From Alcaligenaceae bacterium (lineage in GTDB: Bacteria; Pseudomonadota; Gammaproteobacteria; Burkholderiales; Burkholderiaceae_B): a stretch of DNA of 64,000 nt. Both the position numbers and the translations under genes were made by a program. Where the stretch lies: positions 310,001 through 374,000 of the forward strand of contig JACCES010000005.1 of assembly GCA_013416455.1 (NCBI GenBank). Direction: 5' to 3'. Each line of letters begins with the position of its first letter. Positions within the stretch are counted from its first letter, which is position 1. This document shows, piece after piece, positions 9,097 through 17,822 of this stretch. Below the pieces are notes generated by a model. That model was not told the DNA's origin and searched no databases. It saw only the letters and a program-made list of their open reading frames with translations.

Positions 9097-9143
9097 TAAC
9101 TATATTTAGTGATGTTGGTAATTTAATTCACTACATATAGTGT
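9097..9143. promoter_or_regulatory. pair of NrdR boxes upstream of nrdD
   Basis: Two 16-bp sites match the NrdR box consensus acaCwAtATaTwGtgt. Box 1 is at 9097-9112 (core CTATATTTAG) and box 2 at 9128-9143 (core CTACATATAG). Their core C positions are 9100 and 9131, exactly 31 bp or three helical turns apart, the spacing usual for cooperative NrdR binding. Box 2 fills the spacer of the predicted promoter, consistent with repression. NrdR itself is not encoded in the window. Confidence 0.88.
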
Positions 9144-9148
9144 TTCAA
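9120..9148 (-). promoter_or_regulatory. sigma-70 promoter of the nrdD operon
   Basis: On the minus strand a -35 TTGAAA (9148-9143) and a -10 TAAATT (9125-9120) are separated by exactly 17 bp, about 40 bp upstream of the nrdD start. The spacer coincides with the distal NrdR box. I saw no convincing FNR site (TTGAT-N4-ATCAA) here. Confidence 0.65.
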
Positions 9149-9261
9149 GGCAGGAAGTGAGTCGATTGCGGAATCCTTGATCCAGCTTAAGAACGGCATA
9201 AAGGAAGCCCTGAACCGGGAATGCATGCGGCGCGGCGCGTTGTTCAGCGCTTCCCAACACA

Positions 9262-9293
9262 AACGGCCGCCAGGGGTTCCCCTGGCGGCCGTT
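9262..9293 (-). terminator. terminator after the nrdA-nrdB-yfaE operon
   Basis: A perfect 15-bp stem (AACGGCCGCCAGGGG paired with its complement, minimal TT loop) begins 25 bases after the yfaE stop. On the minus strand it is followed by TTTGTGTT, so it is a good intrinsic terminator for the leftward class Ia RNR operon. It also insulates the nrdD promoter. Confidence 0.8.
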
Positions 9294-9317
9294 CGGATGC
9301 CGCAGCCTGCCGCGCGG

Positions 9318-9620
9318 TCAGAAATCGAATATGTACTGATCCGTTTCGAGCGGCAGTTCACCTTGCCGCCCGGCCCGGCATTCTATGCGTATCGGCTCGG
9401 TCACCGTGCAGCAGCACGGCAGGATTTCGGATTGACCGATGCAGGCCAGCGGGGGCTCGTCATAGCTGACCTTGCCCGCAAGCAGCGTCAGCCTGCACGT
9501 CCCGCAATAGCCGCCGCGGCATTGATATTCCACTTCGTGGCCCGTGCGTTCCAGGCCGTCCAGCAATGATTCGCCTTTCAGCAGGTTGAAGCTGCGATCA
9601 GTGGTGGTGACCGTGGTCAA
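9318..9620 (-). CDS. yfaE: RNR-associated 2Fe-2S ferredoxin YfaE
   Basis: A 100-residue plant-type ferredoxin. Cluster cysteines are Cys34, Cys39 and Cys42 (CRGGYCGTC) plus a fourth in the CCC at about 69-71. YfaE keeps the diferric-tyrosyl cofactor of NrdB assembled and repaired. It is the third gene after nrdA and nrdB, as in E. coli. The start is unusual: TTG at 9620 overlaps the nrdB stop as TTGA, and no ATG or GTG lies nearby in frame, so translation probably re-initiates after nrdB. Confidence 0.9.
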   Translation of the reverse strand: MTTVTTTDRSFNLLKGESLLDGLERTGHEVEYQCRGGYCGTCRLTLLAGKVSYDEPPLACIGQSEILPCCCTVTEPIRIECRAGRQGELPLETDQYIFDF

Positions 9621-10750
9621 AGTTCAAACCCGCTCAGGTCGTCGGTGGACACTTCGGAATCGATCTGCCCCACCAGATAGGAGCTGAGTTCCACTTCCTG
9701 CGGCGCGACCTGGACGGTATCGGAAGCCAGCCAGGTGTTGATCCATGGAATGGGATTGTGCTTGGCCCCTTCGAATGCCGGCTTGAGGCCGACGGCCGCC
9801 ATGCGGATGTTGGTGATGTATTCCACGTACTGGCTGAGGATGTCCTTGTTCAGACCGATCATGGAGCCATCGCGGAACAGGTATTCCGCCCACTGTTTTT
9901 CCTGCAGGGCGGCCTGCTTGAACATCTCGTGGCATTCCTGATTGAGCTCTTGCGCCACCTTGGCGAACTCGGGGTCGTCCTGGCCGGAGCGCATGATGTT
10001 GAGCATGTGCTGAGTGCTGGTCAGGTGCAGGGCCTCGTCGCGCGCGATCAGGCGGATGATCTTGGCATTGCCTTCCATCAGCTTGCGCTCCGCGAAAGCG
10101 AACGAGCAGGCGAAGCTGACGTAAAAGCGGATGGCTTCGAGAATGTTCACGCTCATCAGGCACAGGTAGAGCTTCTTTTTGAGCTGATACTTGTCGACGC
10201 TCCGCGTTTCGCCGTTGATGACATGCTCGCCCGGCCCCAGTTGCGAATACAGCATGGTGTCGTGGATCAGGTCGTCGTAATAGGACGAAATGTCGCCGGC
10301 GCGCAGCTTGATGTTCTCGTTGCGCACGATGTCGTCGAAGATGGGCGAAGGATCATTGACGATGTTGCGCAGGATGTGGGTGTAGGAACGCGAGTGGATG
10401 GTCTCGGAAAACGCCCAGGTCTCGATCCAGGTTTCCAGTTCGGGAAGCGACACCAGCGGCAGGAAAGCCACGTTGGGGCTGCGCCCCTGGATGGAATCCA
10501 GCAAGGTCTGGTATTTCAGGTTGCTGATGAAGATGTGCTTTTCGTGATCCGGCAGGTTCTGGTAGTCGATGCGGTCCTGCGAAATGTCGACTTCCTCGGG
10601 GCGCCAGAAGAATGAAAGCTGTTTCTCGATCAGCTTCTCGAAGACCGGGTACTTCTGCTGGTCGTAGCGCGCCACATTGACCGGCTGGCCGAAGAACATC
10701 GGCTCTTTCAGCTGGTCGTTGTCGGTTTTCGAAAAAATGCTGTAGGACAT
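9617..10750 (-). CDS. nrdB: class Ia ribonucleotide reductase beta chain
   Basis: A 377-residue R2 protein. Iron ligands and the radical tyrosine are visible with an offset of one from E. coli: Asp85, Glu116, His119 ('[11 protein letters not shown]') and Tyr123. Later helices give '[19 protein letters not shown]' and '[14 protein letters not shown]'. I chose the ATG at 10750 (MSYSIFSKT). A longer in-frame extension to 10876 lies over the end of nrdA and is not supported. It works with NrdA under aerobic conditions. The YfaE gene overlaps its stop. Confidence 0.97.
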   Translation of the reverse strand: MSYSIFSKTDNDQLKEPMFFGQPVNVARYDQQKYPVFEKLIEKQLSFFWRPEEVDISQDRIDYQNLPDHEKHIFISNLKYQTLLDSIQGRSPNVAFLPLVSLPELETWIETWAFSETIHSRSYTHILRNIVNDPSPIFDDIVRNENIKLRAGDISSYYDDLIHDTMLYSQLGPGEHVINGETRSVDKYQLKKKLYLCLMSVNILEAIRFYVSFACSFAFAERKLMEGNAKIIRLIARDEALHLTSTQHMLNIMRSGQDDPEFAKVAQELNQECHEMFKQAALQEKQWAEYLFRDGSMIGLNKDILSQYVEYITNIRMAAVGLKPAFEGAKHNPIPWINTWLASDTVQVAPQEVELSSYLVGQIDSEVSTDDLSGFEL

Positions 10751-10760
10751 GGCGGATACC

Positions 10761-13040
10761 TCAGATCTTGCATGCGCCGCTTGCGCAGGCATCGTCCTCG
10801 AATTCGCCATTGGGGTCGTCGGCGCCATCGCGGGTGTTGTGGTAGTACAGCGTCTTGACGCCGTACTTATAGGCAAGCAGCAGATCCTTGAACAGCTGCT
10901 TCATCGGCACGCGGCCGCCTTCAAAGCGCTGCGGGTCGTAATTGGTATTGGCCGAGATCGATTGATCCACGAACTTCTGCATCACGCCCACCAGCTTCAG
11001 GTAGCCGTCGTTGCCGGGCATCTGCCACAGCAGCTCGTAGCTGCCCTTCAGGCGCTCGAACTCGGGCACCACCTGGCGCAGAATGCCGTCCTTGGACTGC
11101 TTGACCGACACCAGGCCGCGCGGCGGCTCGATGCCGTTGGTGGCATTGGCGATCTGGCTGGAGGTTTCGGAAGGCATCAGCGCCGTCAGCGTGGAGTTGC
11201 GCAGGCCGTGGGCCTGAATGTCGGCGCGCAGGCCTTCCCAGTCCAGGCGCAGCGGCTCGGCGCAGATGCCATCGACATCCTTTTTGTAGGTGTCGATGGG
11301 CAGCAGGCCGGCGGCATAGGTGGTTTCATTGAACGCCTTGCAGGGGCCGTATTCGCGCGACAGCTGCACCGAGGCCTTCAGCAGGTAATACTGGATGGCC
11401 TCGAAGGTGCGGTGCGTGAGGCCGAGAGCCGTATCGTCCGAGTAGCGCACGCCGTTCTTTGCCAGGTAGTAGGCATAGTTGATGACGCCCACACCCAGCG
11501 ACCGGCGCTTCTCGGTGGCGTTCAGCGCCGCTTTGACGGGGTAGTCCTGGTAGTCCAGCAGCGCATCGAGGGCCCGCACGATCAGGTCGGCCAGGCTTTC
11601 GAGCTCGTCCAGCGATTCCAGGGCGCCGAGGTTCAGCGCCGACAGCGTGCACAGCGCGATTTCGCCATCCGGGTCATTGAGATCGTTCAACGGCTCGGTG
11701 GGCAGCGCGATTTCCATGCACAGATTGGACTGGCGGACCGGCGCCTGTGCGGGATCGAACGGGCTGTGCGTGTTGCAATGATCGACGTTCTGGATGTAGA
11801 TGCGGCCGGTGCCGGCGCGTTCCTGCATCATCAGCGAGAACAGCTCGACCGCCGGCAGGCTGCGCTTGCGGATGGACGGGTCCTGCTCGTACTTTTCATA
11901 GAGACGCTCGAATTCGTCCTGGTCGGCGAAGAAGGCGTCGTACAGGCCCGGCACGTCGTGCGGCGAGAACAGCGTGATGTTTCCGCCCTTGATGAGGCGC
12001 TGGTACATCAGGCGGTTGATCTGCACGCCGTAGTCGAGATGGCGGATGCGGTTCTCTTCGACCCCGCGGTTGTTCTTGAGCACCAGCAGGGTCTCGACTT
12101 CAAGATGCCACAATGGGTAGAACAGCGTGGCGGCCCCGCCCCGCACGCCGCCTTGCGAGCATGACTTGACCGCCGCCTGGAACATCTTGAAGAAGGGCAG
12201 GCAGCCTGTGTGCTGGGCCTCGCCGCCGCGGATCTCGCTGCCAAGGGCGCGGATGCGGCCGCCATTGATGCCGATCCCGGCGCGCTGCGACACGTAGCGC
12301 ACGATGGCGCTGGTGGTGGCGTTGATGCTGTCCAGGCTGTCGCCGCACTCGATCAGCACGCAAGAGCTGAACTGGCGGGTGGGCGTGCGAACGCCGGACA
12401 TGATGGGCGTGGGCAGCGAGATCTTGAACTGCGATACGGCGTCGTAGAAGCGCTTGATGTATTCCAGCCGGGTTTCGGCCGGATACTTCGAGAAAAGGCA
12501 CATCGCCACCAGGATGTACAGGAACTGGGGGCTCTCGTAGATCTGCCGCGTGACGCGGTTCTGCACCAGATACTTGCCTTCGAGCTGCTTGACCGCCGCG
12601 TACGAGAAGTTCATGTCGCGCCAGTGGTCGATATGGCCGTTGAGCTCGTCGAATTCGGCGCGGCTGTAATCGGCCAGCAGATGCGGGTCGTACTTGCCGA
12701 GCTCGGTCAGGCGCTGGACGTGGTCGTACAGATGGGGCGGTTCGAAATCGCCGTAGGCGATCTTGCGCAGATGGAAGATGGCCAGGCGCGCCGCCAGGTA
12801 CTGGTAATCGGGCGTTTCTTCGGAAATCAGGTCGGCGGCCGACTTGATGATGGTTTCGTGGATGTCGCTGGTGCGGATGCCATCGTAGAACTGGATGTGG
12901 GACCGCAGTTCGACCTGGGAGACCGAGACGTTGTTCAGGTCTTTCGCCGCCCAATCGACGACACGGTGGATTTTGTCGAGATCGATCGGCTCGGTGCGGC
13001 CGTCCCTCTTCGTGACCTTCATTAGATCTGCTTGTTTCAT
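10761..13040 (-). CDS. nrdA: class Ia ribonucleotide reductase alpha chain
   Basis: A 759-residue R1 protein. The ATP-cone starts at '[22 protein letters not shown]', so this enzyme keeps the dATP-sensing domain that the class III enzyme lacks. The catalytic barrel includes '[15 protein letters not shown]', '[11 protein letters not shown]' and '[18 protein letters not shown]'. The flexible tail ends CASGACKI with the redox cysteine pair. I chose the ATG at 13040, which aligns with E. coli NrdA. A TTG at 13052 is also in frame. NrdB follows after 10 bp. The upstream region carries a NrdR box pair. Confidence 0.97.
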   Translation of the reverse strand: MKQADLMKVTKRDGRTEPIDLDKIHRVVDWAAKDLNNVSVSQVELRSHIQFYDGIRTSDIHETIIKSAADLISEETPDYQYLAARLAIFHLRKIAYGDFEPPHLYDHVQRLTELGKYDPHLLADYSRAEFDELNGHIDHWRDMNFSYAAVKQLEGKYLVQNRVTRQIYESPQFLYILVAMCLFSKYPAETRLEYIKRFYDAVSQFKISLPTPIMSGVRTPTRQFSSCVLIECGDSLDSINATTSAIVRYVSQRAGIGINGGRIRALGSEIRGGEAQHTGCLPFFKMFQAAVKSCSQGGVRGGAATLFYPLWHLEVETLLVLKNNRGVEENRIRHLDYGVQINRLMYQRLIKGGNITLFSPHDVPGLYDAFFADQDEFERLYEKYEQDPSIRKRSLPAVELFSLMMQERAGTGRIYIQNVDHCNTHSPFDPAQAPVRQSNLCMEIALPTEPLNDLNDPDGEIALCTLSALNLGALESLDELESLADLIVRALDALLDYQDYPVKAALNATEKRRSLGVGVINYAYYLAKNGVRYSDDTALGLTHRTFEAIQYYLLKASVQLSREYGPCKAFNETTYAAGLLPIDTYKKDVDGICAEPLRLDWEGLRADIQAHGLRNSTLTALMPSETSSQIANATNGIEPPRGLVSVKQSKDGILRQVVPEFERLKGSYELLWQMPGNDGYLKLVGVMQKFVDQSISANTNYDPQRFEGGRVPMKQLFKDLLLAYKYGVKTLYYHNTRDGADDPNGEFEDDACASGACKI

Positions 13041-13205
13041 CTTGATTTTCAAAACCTCATGTATCGTCGGACGAATGGCCGGGAATCGCGTGCGACGCTG
13101 TCCGCAGGTGGATGGACATCAGGCAGAGCCGCCCCAGTGCTGTTGAACGCCTTGACAGGCAGGTAAAATCTTGCTCTTCAAGGAAAAGGCGGGAGCTGAT
13201 CGGCG

Positions 13206-13252
13206 GTACTACATGTAGTCGAAATAATATCATAGTCCACTAGATATAGTAC
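13206..13252. promoter_or_regulatory. pair of NrdR boxes upstream of nrdA
   Basis: Box A at 13206-13221 (core CTACATGTAG) and box B at 13237-13252 (core CTAGATATAG) match the NrdR consensus. Their core C positions, 13209 and 13240, are 31 bp apart, identical to the nrdD pair. A -10-like TATGAT (minus strand, 13234-13229) lies between them, although its -35 is weak. The boxes lie about 165 bp before the nrdA ATG. I see no gene in the 301-bp stretch from 13041 to 13341, only these boxes and the GntR operator. Confidence 0.87.
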
Positions 13253-13306
13253 TTTGTTACACGATGAGGACAAGAGGCCACAGCCTACCTGCGGCGGTCT
13301 TTTCCG

Positions 13307-13329
13307 ATCAGGTTATCTGATAACCTGAT
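13307..13329. promoter_or_regulatory. perfect 23-bp operator palindrome of the GntR/FCD regulator
   Basis: ATCAGGTTATC, a central T, and the exact reverse complement GATAACCTGAT. It ends 12 bp before the start codon of the regulator at 13342, where the ribosome site or -10 would be. This is typical of an autoregulatory operator of a FadR/FCD-class GntR protein. Confidence 0.8.
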
Positions 13330-13341
13330 ATAGTTCTCTTC

Positions 13342-14160
13342 ATGTTGAAAAATCGCGCCAGTCTTACCGATCATGTCGCCGGCATCCTCATCGAACGGAT
13401 ACTCGGGGGCGGCTACCCCATCGGCTCCAAGCTGCCGGCGGGGCGCCTGCTGGCGCAGGAATTCGGCGTCAGCGCCGCCGTGATACGCGAAGCGACGGAA
13501 CGTTTGCGCACCAAGGGTCTGGTGCGCAGCCGGCAGGGTGCGGGGTGCGTCGTGCTGGCCGATACGCTGGATGCGGGGTTTCAGCTCGACCTGCCTCCCG
13601 CCCCCGACAGATCGGCCCTGCGCTATATATACGAACTGCGCGTCGGGCTGGAAGGCGCCGCCGCCGCCCTGGCCGCGCAGCGCGCCACCGCGGAAGACCT
13701 CGCCCGCATGGCGCATATCCTGTCCAGGCTGAAGGCATCGCTGCATGTGCCGGCCCATGCCCTGGAATGGGATTTCGCCTTCCACCGCAGCCTGGCCGAA
13801 GCCACCCACAATCCGCATTATCCGCAGTTGCTGGCCTATCTGTCCGCCCAGTGGCGGCACAGTGTCGCGGTCGCCCGCCGGCATACGTTCGAATCCGGCG
13901 CCGCCGGGCAGCCCGGCCTTGCGGCCGGGGCGACGGAAGCCGCGGGCGCGACGGGCGCCGCCGAACCCGTGGCGGCGGGCCTGCTGCGCACGCAACGTGT
14001 TCATGAAGAGCATGAAGCCATATTCGCCGCCGTACAGGCCCGCGACCCGCAAGCCGCGCGTGACCGCGCCCAGGAACATCTGCGGCAGGCCTGCGAGCGT
14101 CTGGGCCTGAACGCCTCTCCTTCCATTCCATCCACCACTCCTATGGGAAGTCGCACATGA
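13342..14160 (+). CDS. GntR-family transcriptional regulator (FadR/FCD class)
   Basis: A 272-residue regulator with an N-terminal winged HTH ('IGSKLPAGRLLAQEFGVSAAVIREATERLRTKGLV', about residues 28-62) and an FCD effector domain whose metal-binding helices include 'WDFAFHRSLAEATHNPHY'. An Ala/Gly-rich insertion (about residues 192-216) interrupts the FCD domain and is unusual. The last codons overlap the next gene's ATG (ATGA), so it is co-transcribed with the FAD-linked dehydrogenase, and a hydroxyacid or related carboxylate is a plausible effector. A 23-bp palindrome immediately upstream suggests autoregulation. Confidence 0.88.
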   Translation: MLKNRASLTDHVAGILIERILGGGYPIGSKLPAGRLLAQEFGVSAAVIREATERLRTKGLVRSRQGAGCVVLADTLDAGFQLDLPPAPDRSALRYIYELRVGLEGAAAALAAQRATAEDLARMAHILSRLKASLHVPAHALEWDFAFHRSLAEATHNPHYPQLLAYLSAQWRHSVAVARRHTFESGAAGQPGLAAGATEAAGATGAAEPVAAGLLRTQRVHEEHEAIFAAVQARDPQAARDRAQEHLRQACERLGLNASPSIPSTTPMGSRT

Positions 14161-15566
14161 ATCAGGAATTCCTGGACAAACTGGTCCAGACCCTCGGCAA
14201 GGATACGGTCATCGTCGAACCCGCCGAAGTCGAACCATGGCTCACCGACTGGCGGGGCGTGTACAAGGGCGGCGCCCAGGCCGTGGTCCGCCCGGCCAGC
14301 ACCCGGCAGGTGGCCGACTGCCTGCGGCTGTGCAACGAATACCGCGTGCCCGTCGTGCCGCGCGGCGGCAATACCGGGCTATGCGGCGGCGCCACCCCGG
14401 ACGCCTCACCCGCCAACGTGGTGCTGTCGCTGGACCGCATGAACAGCATCCGTTCCATCGACACCATTGCCAATACCCTGGTGGCCGACGCCGGCTGCAT
14501 CCTGGGCAACCTGCGGCGCGCGGCCCAGGACGCCGGCCGCATGCTGCCGCTCAGTCTGGCCGCCGAAGATTCCTCGCAGATCGGCGGCAACATTGCCACG
14601 AACGCCGGCGGCGTGAATGTGGTGCGCTACGGGATGGCGCGCGAACTGGTGCTCGGCATCGAAGCCGTGCTTCCCAATGGCGACATCTTCAATGGCCTGC
14701 AAACCCTGCGCAAGGACAACACCGGCTACGATCTCAAGCAGCTGTTCATCGGTTCGGAAGGCACGCTGGGGGTAGTGACCGGCGTGGCCCTGAAGCTGTA
14801 TCCGTCGGCCCAAGTGCGTTCGGTGGTGCTGGCCGCCGTGAATTCCCCCCGGCAGGCGCTCGAACTGCTGCGCCTGGTATATGGCGCCTGCGGCGCGCGC
14901 CTGCAGGCTTTCGAGTTCTTCACCGATGAATGCCTGAGTCTGGTGCTGGCACAGGTGGAAGGCATGCAGCAGCCCTTTGACGAGCGTCATGGCGGCTACG
15001 TGCTGATCGAACTGGCCGACACGGCCGATGAAGCGGCCTTGCAGGCCCTGCTCGAAGACGTGATCGGGCGGGCGCTTGAACAAGGCCTGTGCCAGGATGC
15101 GGCCGTATCCGCGTCGCTCGCCCAGCTTCAGGCCCTGTGGCGCCTGCGCGAGGAGATTTCCGAAGCCCAGCGCGCCGACGGCCCGCATCTCAAGCACGAC
15201 ATTTCCCTGCCGATCGAACGCATCCCCGAATTCATCGAAACGGCCGAGCGCCGGCTGCGCACCGTGTCGCCCGATTGCCGGCTCTTCATCTTCGGCCACT
15301 TCGGCGACGGCAATCTGCACTACAACGTCTCGCGTCCGGAAGGCGCCGACAAAGGCTGGGCCAAGGAATGGGAAGGCCGCATCGCCGACACCGTGTTCGC
15401 CGAAGTGGCCGAGTACGGCGGCAGCATCAGTGCCGAACACGGCATCGGCCAGCTCAAGCGGCATGCCTTCCATCATCACAAGGATTCCATGCAGATCCGG
15501 CTGATGCTGCAGATCAAGCAGATCTTCGACCCGAACTCGATCATGAATCCGGGCAAGCTGCTCTGA
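14157..15566 (+). CDS. FAD-linked D-2-hydroxyacid dehydrogenase (GlcD/D2HGDH-like)
   Basis: A 469-residue member of the GlcD/D-lactate/D-2-hydroxyglutarate dehydrogenase family. The FAD-binding domain has 'VPVVPRGGNTGLCGGA' (about residues 63-78) and 'AEDSSQIGGNIATNAGGVNVVRYG' (about 139-162). The C-terminal FAD-oxidase domain has 'FGHFGDGNLHYNV' with metal/substrate histidines and 'SAEHGIGQLKR'. It starts inside the last codon of the GntR gene. The exact substrate cannot be told. D-2-hydroxyglutarate, D-lactate and glycolate are the family options. A formate dehydrogenase operon follows after 72 bp and may or may not be co-transcribed. Confidence 0.88.
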   Translation: MNQEFLDKLVQTLGKDTVIVEPAEVEPWLTDWRGVYKGGAQAVVRPASTRQVADCLRLCNEYRVPVVPRGGNTGLCGGATPDASPANVVLSLDRMNSIRSIDTIANTLVADAGCILGNLRRAAQDAGRMLPLSLAAEDSSQIGGNIATNAGGVNVVRYGMARELVLGIEAVLPNGDIFNGLQTLRKDNTGYDLKQLFIGSEGTLGVVTGVALKLYPSAQVRSVVLAAVNSPRQALELLRLVYGACGARLQAFEFFTDECLSLVLAQVEGMQQPFDERHGGYVLIELADTADEAALQALLEDVIGRALEQGLCQDAAVSASLAQLQALWRLREEISEAQRADGPHLKHDISLPIERIPEFIETAERRLRTVSPDCRLFIFGHFGDGNLHYNVSRPEGADKGWAKEWEGRIADTVFAEVAEYGGSISAEHGIGQLKRHAFHHHKDSMQIRLMLQIKQIFDPNSIMNPGKLL

Positions 15567-15638
15567 AGCCGAGGCCATAGAGGCTTACCCTCTTCCCTGA
15601 ACTCGTCCGGCGGATTAACCTTTCTCCAGATATTCCGG

Positions 15639-17807
15639 ATGAGCACCCAACCTGTGAAAACACCGTTTGTATTAAAGGATGCCGCGGCATCCGCCGCGCA
15701 TGGCAGGGGCGGCGGCCACCGCGGCCCGGCCGATCCGGGGCTCGCGCCGCTGCTCGACATCATCGGGCGGCATGCGGCGCGGCCCGGGGGCCTGCTGCCG
15801 GCGCTGCACGAATTGCAGGACACCCTGGGCCATCTGCCGGCCGGACTCGTGGGCGAGATCGCGCAGGGCTTCAATATTTCCCGTGCCGAGGTGCATGGCG
15901 TCATCAGCTTTTACCCTCACTTCCGCAGCGTGCCGCCCGGCCGCCATACGCTGCAGGTCTGCCGCGCCGAATCCTGCCAGGCCGTGGGAGGCGCGGCGCT
16001 GGCCGATCACGCGCGGCGCAGGCTGGGCTGCGACTTTCACGCCACCACCGGCGATGGCGGCGTGTCGCTCGAACCGGTCTACTGCCTGGGGCTGTGCGCG
16101 CAGTCTCCGGCCATCATGCTCGATGGCGAACCGCATGCGCATGTCACCCCGGAAAAGCTGGATCATCTGCTCGAAACGGTGTTGCGCCGGGCTGAGGGAA
16201 CGGACCGGGAATCCTGTACCCGGCGGGCTGCTCCCGTGGAGCAGCCCGTCACCGTCTATGTGCCCCGCGATGCGGCCGCGCTGGCCGAGGGCGCCGATGC
16301 CGTGGCGCACGCCATCGTGCGCGAGGCCCAGGCGCGCGGCGTGGCGCTGACGGTGGTGCGCAACGGTTCGCGTGGCCTGTTGTGGCTCGAACCGCTGGTG
16401 GAAGTGGCCACGCCGCAGGGGCGTGTGGCCTACGGCCCGGTGCAAGCCGCCGACGTGCCGGGGCTTTTCGATGCGGGCCTGCCGCAGGGCGGGCGTCATC
16501 CCCTGTGGCAGGGCGTCACCGAAGAAATCCCCTACCTGAAGCGCCAGGAGCGGCTGACTTTCGCCCGTGTGGGCATCACCGATCCCTTGTCGCTGGAAGA
16601 CTATGCCGCGCATGGCGGCTGGCGGGGTCTACGGCGCGCGCTGGCCATGCCGCCCGGGCGGATCGTCGATGAAGTCGTGGATTCGGGGCTGCGCGGGCGC
16701 GGCGGGGCCGCTTTTCCCACCGGCATCAAATGGAAGACGGCGCTGAATGCGCCGGCACGGCGGAAATACGTCGTCTGCAATGCCGATGAAGGCGATTCCG
16801 GCACTTTCGCCGACCGCATGCTGATGGAAGGCGATCCCTATGCGCTGATCGAAGGCATGGTCATTGCCGGCCTGGCGGTCGGCGCAGACCATGGCTATAT
16901 CTATGTGCGTTCCGAATACCCCCATGCCATCGACACGTTGAACGCCGCCATCCAGCGCGCATACGAGGCCGGCTGGCTGGGCGGCGATCTGCGGGGCAGC
17001 GGCCGCGGCTTCGATCTGGAAGTCCGCAAGGGGGCGGGGGCCTACATCTGCGGCGAGGAAACTTCCCTGCTGGACAGCCTCGAAGGCAGGCGCGGCATGG
17101 TGCGCGCCAAGCCGCCGCTGCCCGCCATCCAGGGCCTGTTCGGCAAACCCACCGTGGTCAACAATGTGCTTTCATTGGCCACCGTACCCTTCATCCTGGC
17201 GCGGGGGGCCGCCTGTTACCGGGATTACGGCGTCGGCCGCTCCCATGGCACGCAGCCCTTCCAGCTGGCCGGCAATCTGAAGCGGGGCGGTCTGGTCGAA
17301 AAGGCCTTCGGGCTCACATTGCGCGAGCTGCTGTACGACTACGGCGGCGGCAGCGCAACGGGCCGGCCGCTGCGCGCCGTGCAGGTGGGCGGGCCGCTGG
17401 GCGCCTATCTGCCCGAATCGCAATGGGACATTCCGCTGGACTACGAGTCCTATGCGGCGGTGTCCGCCATGATCGGCCATGGCGGCCTCGTTGCCTTCGA
17501 CGACACGGTGGACATGTTGGGCATGGCGCGCCATGCCATGGAATTCTGCGCCGAGGAATCCTGCGGCAAGTGCACGCCCTGTCGCATCGGTTCGGTGCGC
17601 GGTGTCGAAACGCTGGACAGGATCGCCGCGGGCGGCGCGGCGCACGGGCAGCAGGTCGCGCTGCTGCGCGACCTCTGCGACACGATGCTGGGCGGCTCAT
17701 TGTGTGCCCTGGGCGGGATGGCGCCCTATCCGGTGCTGTCGGCGCTCCAGCATTTTCCCGAAGACTTCGGCATTGCCGCCGCACGCGCCGCCGGGCCGGC
17801 GGCCTGA
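15639..17807 (+). CDS. NAD-dependent formate dehydrogenase, fused gamma-beta (NuoE-NuoF-like) chain
   Basis: A 722-residue fusion. Residues about 38-190 resemble NuoE/FdsG with [2Fe-2S] cysteines 'CRAESC' and 'CLGLC'. Residues about 215-715 resemble NuoF/FdsB with the FMN/NADH site 'GLRGRGGAAFPTGIKWK' and 'GAGAYICGEETSLL', and the [4Fe-4S] ligands 'CGKCTPC' plus a later Cys ('GSLCALGG'). In Cupriavidus-type fdsGBACD these are two proteins. Here they are one chain. It passes electrons from the molybdenum subunit to NAD+. The alpha chain follows after 15 bp. Confidence 0.92.
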   Translation: MSTQPVKTPFVLKDAAASAAHGRGGGHRGPADPGLAPLLDIIGRHAARPGGLLPALHELQDTLGHLPAGLVGEIAQGFNISRAEVHGVISFYPHFRSVPPGRHTLQVCRAESCQAVGGAALADHARRRLGCDFHATTGDGGVSLEPVYCLGLCAQSPAIMLDGEPHAHVTPEKLDHLLETVLRRAEGTDRESCTRRAAPVEQPVTVYVPRDAAALAEGADAVAHAIVREAQARGVALTVVRNGSRGLLWLEPLVEVATPQGRVAYGPVQAADVPGLFDAGLPQGGRHPLWQGVTEEIPYLKRQERLTFARVGITDPLSLEDYAAHGGWRGLRRALAMPPGRIVDEVVDSGLRGRGGAAFPTGIKWKTALNAPARRKYVVCNADEGDSGTFADRMLMEGDPYALIEGMVIAGLAVGADHGYIYVRSEYPHAIDTLNAAIQRAYEAGWLGGDLRGSGRGFDLEVRKGAGAYICGEETSLLDSLEGRRGMVRAKPPLPAIQGLFGKPTVVNNVLSLATVPFILARGAACYRDYGVGRSHGTQPFQLAGNLKRGGLVEKAFGLTLRELLYDYGGGSATGRPLRAVQVGGPLGAYLPESQWDIPLDYESYAAVSAMIGHGGLVAFDDTVDMLGMARHAMEFCAEESCGKCTPCRIGSVRGVETLDRIAAGGAAHGQQVALLRDLCDTMLGGSLCALGGMAPYPVLSALQHFPEDFGIAAARAAGPAA

Positions 17808-17822
17808 ACGCAAGGAATCATC

